A stretch of DNA of 7,739 bases. Source: Bacteroidales bacterium. GTDB lineage: Bacteria > Bacteroidota > Bacteroidia > Bacteroidales > UBA932. The notes under the pieces were generated by a model. That model worked only from the letters and a program-made list of their open reading frames with translations, was not told the origin of the DNA and searched no databases. Below are positions 1 to 6,444 of the stretch, piece by piece. The translations under genes were made by a program, and so were the position numbers. The DNA lies in the NCBI GenBank assembly GCA_017555925.1, contig JAFZFL010000173.1, positions 1 through 7,739 of the forward strand, given 5' to 3'. Position 1 is the first letter of the stretch, and each line of letters opens with the position of its first letter.

Positions 1-901
1 CAATTGGCAAACATTCTATAAGAATATCATTCTTCTTGTCTGTTCAGCAATCATTTTCATCCAGAGATCCAAATTCAATCCTATAGCATCATCAATTTGG
101 GAGAAAATATACATTTCTGCATATAGTGCCTTTATTTCGGCCATTATCTTTTATGCCATACTGTTTTTGCCACAGATTAATTTTGGAGAATTCAAACCAG
201 GAACAGATCTTACAACTGAAATAGCTCAGGCCCCTGAAATGGAGTATGAAACTGTACTCATTTACAGCAAGGACGGAGAAGAGAAGGAGTTTTCACTTGA
301 GAATATTCCAGACTCCACCTGGAGCTTTATTGATGCACGCACCACACTTGTAAGCAGTTCGGAAAGAGGTGGAGGAGTTCTTAATTTTACCCTCCGGGAT
401 GCGGAGGGGGCAGATGTAACCAATGAGATTACAGCTCTGCCACAACCCCTGTTTTTCATCTCAATTTATAATCCCGACAGATTGAGCCACAGAAGAGTGG
501 AAGAGATAAAACAATTGGCCGTAAAGGCCGATAGCGCCGGAGCGGCACTCTATATTCTGAATGGAACATCAGCTCCATTGTCTGAACTCCAAAACGTACT
601 GCAGACAGATTACAAAACTGCAGTCGCCCTCAACCGTTCAAATGGTGGACTTACATATATGAACGACGGTATAATTGTAAAGAAATGGTCTGCAAACGCA
701 TATCCGATATCCCAAATTCAAGAGATACTGAGAGAGGATTTTGAGATACTCACAGCCAATGTAATAATTAAGGAACAGATATTTGCAGAGATTTGCATTG
801 TAATTGTCCTCTTTATGATTCTTCTGATACGTTTTATTTCCAAACGTATCTATTTCAACTCTTTGCCCAAAAATAATGAGACGTGCACTTTGAATATATA
901 A
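1..901 (+). CDS. BT_3928-family DoxX-type membrane protein, C-terminal part (5' end outside window)
   Basis: The frame is open from base 2 to the TAA at 899-901, giving 299 codons with no start in the window. A TTG at 167 is an internal Leu codon, because coding-like sequence continues upstream. The fragment begins NWQTFYKN, which resembles the segment after the Cys-Gly-Cys-Phe-Gly motif in Bacteroidota DoxX proteins of the BT_3928 type. Fragment residues 8-20 and about 36-57 are membrane segments. Then comes a soluble region of about 200 residues that starts with a conserved-looking GTDL and includes EYETVLIYSKDGEEKEFSLEN and a thioredoxin-like stretch (PLFFISIYN to GIIVKKWSANAYP) with no CxxC. 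A last membrane helix lies at about 264-282, with a basic cytoplasmic-type end. Family knowledge: these proteins have several N-terminal DoxX helices plus this extracytoplasmic domain, and their function is unknown. An estimated 60-80 N-terminal residues are missing. The gene's end contains the -33 box of the next promoter. Confidence 0.82.
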   Translation, partial: NWQTFYKNIILLVCSAIIFIQRSKFNPIASSIWEKIYISAYSAFISAIIFYAILFLPQINFGEFKPGTDLTTEIAQAPEMEYETVLIYSKDGEEKEFSLENIPDSTWSFIDARTTLVSSSERGGGVLNFTLRDAEGADVTNEITALPQPLFFISIYNPDRLSHRRVEEIKQLAVKADSAGAALYILNGTSAPLSELQNVLQTDYKTAVALNRSNGGLTYMNDGIIVKKWSANAYPISQIQEILREDFEILTANVIIKEQIFAEICIVIVLFMILLIRFISKRIYFNSLPKNNETCTLNI

Positions 902-919
902 CTGAATTATTTACTTTTG
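889..919 (+). promoter_or_regulatory. Bacteroidota-type sigma-ABfr promoter for purB
   Basis: TTTG at 889-892 is followed after exactly 19 nt by TACTTTTG at 912-919. This matches the established Bacteroides promoter consensus (TTTG, 19-21 nt, TAnnTTTG) at every fixed position. Transcription would start near 924-928, leaving a leader of about 40 nt before the purB ATG at 969. The -33 box lies inside the last codons of the upstream gene. The leader is A/T-rich without a Shine-Dalgarno sequence, as is usual in this phylum. Confidence 0.75.
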
Positions 920-968
920 CCTTTTATTTATTAACAGATAACAAGCAAAAATATTAATTCAACATATT

Positions 969-2312
969 ATGTCGCACAACGCTTTAATGGCCGTTTCTCC
1001 TATTGACGGCAGATACCAGAAACAAGTTGCAGACTTGTCAAACTATTTTTCTGAATATGCACTTATCAAATATAGAATTAGAGTAGAAATCGAGTACTTT
1101 ATTGCACTATGCAATCTGCCACTTCCTCAACTTAAGGAGTTCAATAAAGAGAATTTCAATGCTTTACGTGATATATACAACACTTTTACCCCTCAGAATG
1201 CAGAGGAGGTGAAAGAGATTGAAAAAGTTACTAACCACGACGTAAAGGCAGTTGAATATTACATTAAAAAGAGATTCAAAGAGCTTGGAATTGAGCAATT
1301 CTGCGAATTTGTTCACTTTGGTCTCACTTCTCAAGACATAAACAACACCTCTGTTCCATTGAGCCTGCTTGAGGGAATAAGAGATTGCTATATGCCTCTT
1401 TTGGATGAAATTATAGATCTTCTCAATGGCTTTGCCAAAGAGTGGGAAAATGTTCCGATGCTTGCCCACACCCATGGACAGCCTGCATCCCCTACCCGTC
1501 TTGGAAAAGAGATTTATGTATTTGTTGCCAGACTTGAGGAGCAGAAGAGATTGCTCGCAACAGTTCCTTACTCTGCAAAATTTGGTGGTGCAACAGGCAA
1601 TTTCAACGCCCACAACTTTGCCTATCCGGATATTGACTGGAACAAGTTTGCAGTATCGTTTGTAGAGGGCAGTCTTGGATTGAAACGCTCATACCCAACC
1701 ACACAAATTGAGCACTATGATAATCTGGCCGCTCTTTTCCACAATCTTGAGCGTATAAACACAATTCTTATTGACCTTGCCCGCGATATGTGGACATATA
1801 TTTCAATGGAATACTTCAGACAAAAAGTTAAAGCCGGTGAAGTAGGCTCATCTGCCATGCCTCATAAAGTAAACCCTATTGACTTTGAAAATGCAGAGGG
1901 AAATTTTGGTGTGGCAAATGCCATTTATGCCCATCTTGCTTCAAAACTTCCTGTTTCGAGATTGCAAAGAGATCTTACAGACTCAACAGTATTGAGAAAT
2001 GTGGGAGTTCCATTGGCTCATAGCATGATCTCTTTCAAATCACTTAAGAAGGGACTTGGCAAACTTATCCTTAATGAGGCTGCTTTAGACAGAGACCTTG
2101 AAGCCAATTGGGCAGTTGTTGCAGAGGGCATCCAGACTGTATTGCGCAGAGAGGGCTACCCTAATCCATACGAAGCACTCAAAGCCCTTACCCGCGGTAA
2201 TGCCGGAATTACAAAAGAGAGCATACAGGAGTTTGTAAAAGGCCTGGAGGTTGCGGAATCTGTAAAAAATGAGATTCTTGTAATTACCCCACAAAACTAT
2301 GTAGGCAAATAA
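969..2312 (+). CDS. purB: Adenylosuccinate lyase (PurB)
   Basis: This cytoplasmic enzyme acts twice in purine synthesis. It splits SAICAR to AICAR plus fumarate, and adenylosuccinate to AMP plus fumarate. The 447-residue length is normal for the family. The N-terminus has the PurB motif SPIDGRY at residues 10-16. Active-site elements of the fumarase/aspartase superfamily are visible: FGLTSQDINNT around T120-S121, HTHGQ at 167-171 (H169 the expected general acid) and the flexible signature loop SSAMPHKVNP at 294-303, which contains the expected catalytic serine. The helical core and C-terminal domain look complete, with no frameshift. The ATG at 969 fits the family N-terminus and lies about 50 nt downstream of a consensus promoter. 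The M64 peptidase start follows 38 nt after the stop with no visible terminator, so purB probably heads a three-gene transcript. Confidence 0.97.
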   Translation: MSHNALMAVSPIDGRYQKQVADLSNYFSEYALIKYRIRVEIEYFIALCNLPLPQLKEFNKENFNALRDIYNTFTPQNAEEVKEIEKVTNHDVKAVEYYIKKRFKELGIEQFCEFVHFGLTSQDINNTSVPLSLLEGIRDCYMPLLDEIIDLLNGFAKEWENVPMLAHTHGQPASPTRLGKEIYVFVARLEEQKRLLATVPYSAKFGGATGNFNAHNFAYPDIDWNKFAVSFVEGSLGLKRSYPTTQIEHYDNLAALFHNLERINTILIDLARDMWTYISMEYFRQKVKAGEVGSSAMPHKVNPIDFENAEGNFGVANAIYAHLASKLPVSRLQRDLTDSTVLRNVGVPLAHSMISFKSLKKGLGKLILNEAALDRDLEANWAVVAEGIQTVLRREGYPNPYEALKALTRGNAGITKESIQEFVKGLEVAESVKNEILVITPQNYVGK

Positions 2313-2350
2313 CAACCCTGCATAAATCTGAACGATAAGATAATTTGAAC

Positions 2351-3739
2351 ATGAATATTATTATCAGAACTATCATCTGCCCGCTATTGATCATGTTGCC
2401 TTTTATGGTTGCTGCCCAATGCGGGCAGAATTGTGCAAAGGCTGAAGGGCACACTGTAGAGCAAGTTGAAACTCCCTGGAAGGGGGCTGTCACCAAACAG
2501 GATATTGCCGACAATCCCCAATATTATTCCCATTTCACCGACGGGCAACTGCGTCTCGACCTCACTTTTGCAGGAAATGCCCAAAAACAGGATATATATC
2601 TGAGCGGATTGAAAGAAGAGCCTTTATGGGCCGGTTCAAGAAGAAATATGATACCCGATTTTGTATATGGCGAGTATCGTATGGAAGTGCGGGACTTTGC
2701 AGACAACAAGCTGTTATATGCTACAGGATTCAATACTCTTTTCCAGGAGTGGCGCACTACAGAAGAGGCCCTTAACACATCAAAGGCTTTCAACAGTTCA
2801 TACAGGATACCCTTCCCAAAACATAAGGTAAATGTTATTTTTTATGAACGTCTCAGAAAAGACGGCAGCTACAGCAAACTTGCCGGATTTACTGTTGACC
2901 CGGAAGACAAACTTATAAACCGCGAGCAGGAGAACAGTTTTGCCGTAACCCCAATAATCAATAACGGACATCCCCAGAATAAAGTTGACATTGTTTTTAT
3001 AGCAGAGGGTTATACATCAGACCAGATGGAGAAGTTCCGCAATGATGTAAAGAGGCACGTAGGTTATCTTTTTGATATTGAGCCATACAAGAGCAGAAAA
3101 GAGGATTTCAACATTTGGGCTGTAGAGTCAGTCTCTTTAGAATCCGGCACAGACATTCCACACCACGACATCTGGAAAAAGACATGTGCCAATTCCAATT
3201 TCTATACTTTCCGTTCCGACAGGTATCTTACAGCAGAGAACCAGACACTCGTTTGCAAACTCTGTTCAAATGCGCCATGTGATGCGATGTACGTTATTGT
3301 AAATACCGAAAAATATGGAGGTGGTGGAATATATAATTTTTACGGTCTTGGAATGAGTGACCACAGAACCACCCCTATGGTTTTTGTTCACGAGTTCGGT
3401 CACAGTTTTGCCGGCCTTGCAGATGAATATTTCTATGACTCCGATGAGACCTTCTTTGAGATGTACAACACTGCAGTTGAACCGTGGGAGCCAAACATCA
3501 CATCATTAGTGGAGTTCGAGAAAAAGTGGAAAGATATGCTTGAGGCAGGAACACCGGTACCTACCAGACCAGAAGAGGGCAAACCTCTGAAACTGGGAGT
3601 TTATGAGGGTGCAGGCTATATGACAAAGGGACTCTACCGTCCGGTTGACAACTGCCGTATGCGTACAAATGAAGCTCCAGGATTCTGTCCCGTTTGCCAA
3701 AGGGCAATTGGACGCATGATTGACTTCTTCACAAAATAA
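2351..3739 (+). CDS. Secreted M64-family zinc metallopeptidase
   Basis: This is a predicted exported protein of 462 residues. Residues 1-22 form a signal peptide: R6, a hydrophobic core at 8-20, then VAA before Q23. Cleavage by signal peptidase I after A22 is likely. The sequence before C24 (AAQ) is a poor lipobox. An N-terminal beta-rich domain (about 45-175, with YYSHFTDGQLRLDLTF and FNTLFQEW) matches the M64 N-terminal domain. The catalytic domain starts at VDIVFIAEGYT (212-222). The zinc motif HEFGH is at 347-351, with E348 as catalytic base, followed by D358-E359-Y360, whose Asp is a likely third ligand. Cysteines at 302, 305, 310, 435, 446 and 449 may form disulfides. Some M64 enzymes cleave IgA, but many Bacteroidota members have no known substrate, so calling this an IgA protease would be unjustified. 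ATG 2351 is preferred to an in-frame TTG at 2345. The next gene begins 3 nt after the stop. Confidence 0.9.
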   Translation: MNIIIRTIICPLLIMLPFMVAAQCGQNCAKAEGHTVEQVETPWKGAVTKQDIADNPQYYSHFTDGQLRLDLTFAGNAQKQDIYLSGLKEEPLWAGSRRNMIPDFVYGEYRMEVRDFADNKLLYATGFNTLFQEWRTTEEALNTSKAFNSSYRIPFPKHKVNVIFYERLRKDGSYSKLAGFTVDPEDKLINREQENSFAVTPIINNGHPQNKVDIVFIAEGYTSDQMEKFRNDVKRHVGYLFDIEPYKSRKEDFNIWAVESVSLESGTDIPHHDIWKKTCANSNFYTFRSDRYLTAENQTLVCKLCSNAPCDAMYVIVNTEKYGGGGIYNFYGLGMSDHRTTPMVFVHEFGHSFAGLADEYFYDSDETFFEMYNTAVEPWEPNITSLVEFEKKWKDMLEAGTPVPTRPEEGKPLKLGVYEGAGYMTKGLYRPVDNCRMRTNEAPGFCPVCQRAIGRMIDFFTK

Positions 3740-3742
3740 ACT

Positions 3743-4528
3743 ATGGTAAAAGAGTACAAATACTATCTGTTTGATATTGACCGTACACTTTGGGCATTTG
3801 ACCTCAATGCAAAAAATGCCATCTTTTATCTTATAGACAAGTTTGACCTTGCCGGAAAGATTGGCGCAACAGATAAAGAACTCTTTTTTCAAAGATATGA
3901 AGAGATAAACAAAATATTATGGCAACGTTATGAGCGTGGGGAGATTACCAAAGAGACCCTGCGCTCGCTGCGTTTTAGTGAAACATTTATGCTTTTCTGC
4001 AAGGAGAATGACCGCTACACTACATTTGGCGACTCAACAGAAGAGCAGGAGGCCAATATAACCTCATTCTCCCAGATCTTTGGCGAGGAGTATCTTGAGC
4101 GTATGATTTATGAAACCGCTCTTGAGCCCAATGCCCTCAAAGTTCTTGAAACGCTAAAGGCCAGAGGCTGCAAGATTGCTGTTATCAGCAACGGCTTTAA
4201 GGAGGTGCAATACCGCAAACTCCGCAATTCCGGAATAATAGGCTATATAGACGCATTCTTCATCTCAGAAGAGGTGGGTATTCACAAACCCTGCCCAGTC
4301 ATATTCAAAAGGGCTCTTGAGGCTTTATGCGGCAAAGAGGAGTATGCCATAAAAGAAAACAGGCCCGGGATAAAATCCCAAGCCCTTATGATTGGTGATG
4401 ACTTCTCCAATGATATTGAAGGAGCCCAAATATATGGAATAGACCAGTTCTACTACAATCCATACCATAAACCTTGCGATGGCGGTCCAACGTACGAGTC
4501 TGACAATCTTATTGATCTTATTTCCTGA
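3743..4528 (+). CDS. HAD-superfamily hydrolase, YjjG-like pyrimidine nucleotidase family
   Basis: This predicted cytoplasmic phosphatase of 261 residues has all four HAD motifs. Motif I is LFDIDRTLW, with nucleophile D11 and acid/base D13. Motif II is ISNG with S149. Motif III is K182 in VGIHKPCP. Motif IV is GDDFSNDIEGA at 218-228. The cap sequence (LWQRYERGEITKETLRSLRF) and the stretch GFKEVQYRKLRNSGI are typical of YjjG-like proteins, which dephosphorylate noncanonical or damaged pyrimidine nucleotides such as dUMP. It is longer than the usual 225-235 residues because of apparent insertions at about 84-108 (polar, KENDRYTTFGDSTEEQ) and 197-213. Exact substrate cannot be read from sequence. 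It starts 3 nt after the M64 gene, so it is likely cotranscribed and translationally linked. It converges with the minus-strand operon, with 7 bp between the stops. Confidence 0.88.
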   Translation: MVKEYKYYLFDIDRTLWAFDLNAKNAIFYLIDKFDLAGKIGATDKELFFQRYEEINKILWQRYERGEITKETLRSLRFSETFMLFCKENDRYTTFGDSTEEQEANITSFSQIFGEEYLERMIYETALEPNALKVLETLKARGCKIAVISNGFKEVQYRKLRNSGIIGYIDAFFISEEVGIHKPCPVIFKRALEALCGKEEYAIKENRPGIKSQALMIGDDFSNDIEGAQIYGIDQFYYNPYHKPCDGGPTYESDNLIDLIS

Positions 4529-4538
4529 AAAATTTTCA
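4526..4538. other. Palindrome joining two convergent stop codons
   Basis: The 13-bp sequence TGAAAAATTTTCA is a perfect inverted repeat around its central A. Its left end is the TGA of the HAD gene. Its right end, read on the minus strand, is the TGA of the isomerase-like gene. Only 7 bp lie between the two stops. The stem is AT-only apart from one G-C pair and has no usable loop, so it is unlikely to work as an intrinsic terminator. No better candidate is seen nearby. Confidence 0.5.
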
Positions 4539-5576
4539 ATGGTGGTGATGATGTCCGCAGCAACACCCTTCATCCTCATCCTCATCATCCTCTCCATCAT
4601 CATAATCCTCCTCATCCTCATAGTAGTTCAAATATGCATCCTCAAAATCAGAAAGTTTTGGCATATAGGCCTGAACTATCAATGCTCCTTCGTCCTGCAA
4701 AGAAGAGATTGCAACCTCAGAAAGCAGAGCCGGCAACAAAATGAATTCCCCCTCCTCAAAATTATACAATCCTCCATCCTCTGTTCGTGCCTGAGCAGCT
4801 CCTTTCAGACATAGCAAGGCAATAAAACTTCCCGCCTCTTCCGGATTTACCGTCACACTGCTTCTGTCACTACCCGCACCGGCAGGCTCAAGCCTGTTCA
4901 TCTTCACTATAAAATCTGAAGTATCTGCAATTGTAATGTCACCCTCCACCTTTTTAAAATAGCAGTTATCCATATCAAATGGAGCATAATCAATAACATC
5001 TATCGCCTCTGCCACCTCCATCTGGTAATCTGTTTCTCCCTTTCCCGATAGGTTATAAAGATGGTATGTGACACTTGAATTCTGCGCCACCTCCATTATC
5101 TTCATTTTACCCATAGCGGCATAGGGAGTCCCGGGTCTGATAAAGATACAGTCACCTGCCTGCGGATGCACAAAGTTCAAATCCTTTTCCAAAGAGTTTT
5201 CCAATGCCCCCTCATAAAAACTGCTGGCATCAATCTCTTTATTGAAACCCAGACATATACGTGCATCTGGCCCTGCCTCCAGAATATACCATATCTTTGC
5301 ACAGCCCATTGTATCATATCTTTCAAGTGCAGTAAAATCATTTGGGTGCGCCTGTAATGGCATATTGCTGTCGGGAAGAATATATGAAATTTTTAAAGGG
5401 AACTCCCCCCTGTAATATTGGAACACATCTGTACCTACAAGATCACCAAGATAGGTATCAATTATATCATCGATTGTATTCTCGGCAAGAAAGCCTTTTG
5501 CTACTACTGCCTTTTCATCAAGTGACTCTGTTCCCTGCTCAAATTGAAGGGGATATATTTTTTTTGATTTCTGCAT
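4536..5576 (-). CDS. Divergent class I mannose-6-phosphate isomerase homologue with acidic/Cys3/His5 tail
   Basis: This 346-residue cupin-type protein is related to type I phosphomannose isomerase (ManA), which interconverts mannose-6-P and fructose-6-P. Recognisable blocks are FPLKISYILPDSNMPLQAHPND (59-80), IWYILEAG (95-102), GDCIFIRPGTPYAAMG (141-156) and EVAQNSSVTYHLYN (162-175). Against remembered ManA sequences, Q75 and H77 of the zinc site are kept. K94 stands where ManA has the ligand Glu (KTExWY), Y152 where it has the ligand His (GTxHA), and H172 where it has the catalytic Arg (TYRxYD). The N-terminal WGG loop is also missing. Ordinary isomerase activity is therefore doubtful. A second cupin-like region covers about 215-305. 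The tail has 15 acidic residues among 320-336, then C338-C340 and H342-H346, a likely metal-binding end. The ATG at 5576 overlaps the end of the CPBP gene by 38 bp, suggesting translational coupling. Confidence 0.75.
   Translation of the reverse strand: MQKSKKIYPLQFEQGTESLDEKAVVAKGFLAENTIDDIIDTYLGDLVGTDVFQYYRGEFPLKISYILPDSNMPLQAHPNDFTALERYDTMGCAKIWYILEAGPDARICLGFNKEIDASSFYEGALENSLEKDLNFVHPQAGDCIFIRPGTPYAAMGKMKIMEVAQNSSVTYHLYNLSGKGETDYQMEVAEAIDVIDYAPFDMDNCYFKKVEGDITIADTSDFIVKMNRLEPAGAGSDRSSVTVNPEEAGSFIALLCLKGAAQARTEDGGLYNFEEGEFILLPALLSEVAISSLQDEGALIVQAYMPKLSDFEDAYLNYYEDEEDYDDGEDDEDEDEGCCCGHHHHH
4539..4620. repeat. Low-complexity trinucleotide-rich tract encoding the acidic/Cys/His tail
   Basis: On the plus strand this is a run built from imperfect ATC, CTC and CAT triplets (CATCCTCATCCTCATCATCC and similar), preceded by GTGGTGATGATG. 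It encodes the C-terminal tail of the isomerase-like protein on the minus strand: the acidic run at 4569-4619, three Cys at 4557-4565 and five His at 4539-4553. The units are in register with codons, so repeat slippage by whole units would change tail length without breaking the frame. It spans less than 100 bp and is not a satellite or CRISPR. Confidence 0.6.
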
Positions 5577-6435
5577 ATCCGAGATTTTTATTCAGGTAAT
5601 AAATTATAAAGGCAAATAGCGCAAGCATCAATGAAAAGAGTGCTATATATGCCTCCACACTCCAACTCTCCACAATTATATCCATAAGCGTGGTTTCTAT
5701 ATCAATCTGGGGATTCAGCACTGTAAACAGCATACTTGTACCATTGTTTATAAAATGGACAAATATTGTCAGCCACAATGCTCCTGTCCTGTAATAGATC
5801 CATCCCAAAAAGAGTCCCATCAAAAATGCTCCCAAAGCCTGATACAGGTTCATGTGAATGAATGCAAAATAGAATGAACTCCACAGAATGGCCTTTAATG
5901 GTGTTGAATGATAAAGCATGCCCCTTAATATTACACCCCTCAACAGGAACTCTTCAGCCAAAGGTGCTGCAACAACAACACTTGCCGTTGTCCAGAACAT
6001 ATTTGAAAACATCTGTTCATAGAGATGCTTTACGCTATCCGGCATAGGGACAAGCGAATTTACCGGCTCCAATATGAACATTAATGAAATGGTGGCAATA
6101 GCTACAGATGCAACTGCAACAACCGGTGAAATCTTCCCATGATTGAACCTGTTTAGCGGTACAGGCTCCACTATTCTGTTAAAGAGCCCCTTCTCCATAA
6201 GTGTACCGTTCATCCTCACGGTCTCACCGGCTTTGTAAAGCAAATAGATGAATGGTGGAATGAATTGCGCCACATACATGAGCAACGGATTTGCATCAGC
6301 AATTGCCACTCCGGCCATTCCATATATAACGGCTATCAATGCACCCATTGCCAACCCTCCAACCGCCATAAGCAGAAATATAATGAGAAGGGATTGGTTA
6401 AACGAGGGCAGGAAATATTTCAAATTTTTCAGCAT
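5539..6435 (-). CDS. CPBP-family intramembrane glutamic endopeptidase (Rce1/Abi-like)
   Basis: This integral membrane protein of 298 residues has several hydrophobic helices (about 14-42, 50-67, 103-122, 145-160, 181-193, 197-214, 218-238 and 258-280). The three CPBP (Rce1-like) motifs are present in order: EEFLLR at 161-166 (E161, E162, R166), FAFIH at 190-194 and HFINN at 227-231. In Rce1-type enzymes these residues form the catalytic site in the membrane. Bacterial members include bacteriocin-processing or immunity proteins and partners in surface-protein processing, but most have unknown substrates, and no bacteriocin gene is visible here. The ATG at 6435 lies 9 nt after the nucleotidyltransferase stop. 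The last 12 codons overlap the start of the isomerase-like gene in another frame. This makes it the middle gene of a three-gene operon. The C-terminus after the last helix is short and basic. Confidence 0.9.
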   Translation of the reverse strand: MLKNLKYFLPSFNQSLLIIFLLMAVGGLAMGALIAVIYGMAGVAIADANPLLMYVAQFIPPFIYLLYKAGETVRMNGTLMEKGLFNRIVEPVPLNRFNHGKISPVVAVASVAIATISLMFILEPVNSLVPMPDSVKHLYEQMFSNMFWTTASVVVAAPLAEEFLLRGVILRGMLYHSTPLKAILWSSFYFAFIHMNLYQALGAFLMGLFLGWIYYRTGALWLTIFVHFINNGTSMLFTVLNPQIDIETTLMDIIVESWSVEAYIALFSLMLALFAFIIYYLNKNLGYAEIKKNISPSI

Positions 6436-6444
6436 TGCAAAGTG

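Noticed and set aside
167..901. TTG at 167 as the start of the first gene
   Set aside because: The frame continues open to base 2 and encodes two plausible membrane segments typical of the family, so the TTG is an internal Leu codon.
2341..2347. TAATTTG as a -7 element for the M64 gene
   Set aside because: It is one base short of TAnnTTTG, has no -33 TTTG at the right distance, and sits too close to the start codon.
2345..2350. TTG at 2345 as the M64 start
   Set aside because: ATG at 2351 is in frame two codons later and gives a standard signal peptide. Nothing favours TTG.
2396..2423. Lipoprotein signal at Cys24 of the M64 peptidase
   Set aside because: The residue before Cys is Gln (VAAQC), which does not fit a lipobox. 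Signal peptidase I cleavage fits better.
4362..4384. Hairpin GGC-CC-GGGAT/ATCCC-AA-GCC as a transcription terminator
   Set aside because: It lies within the HAD coding region about 140 bp before the stop and has no following T-tract on either strand.
4539..4553. His5 tail as a cloning-vector His-tag artefact
   Set aside because: The codons are mixed (CAT/CAC), it is preceded by a native Cys3 and acidic run, and a normal chromosomal gene lies 7 bp beyond the stop.
4325..4814. Open frames on both strands over the low-complexity tract (met/arg-rich and ile/leu-rich products)
   Set aside because: They are antisense or frame shadows of the HAD and isomerase-like genes, with repeat-driven composition and no family features.
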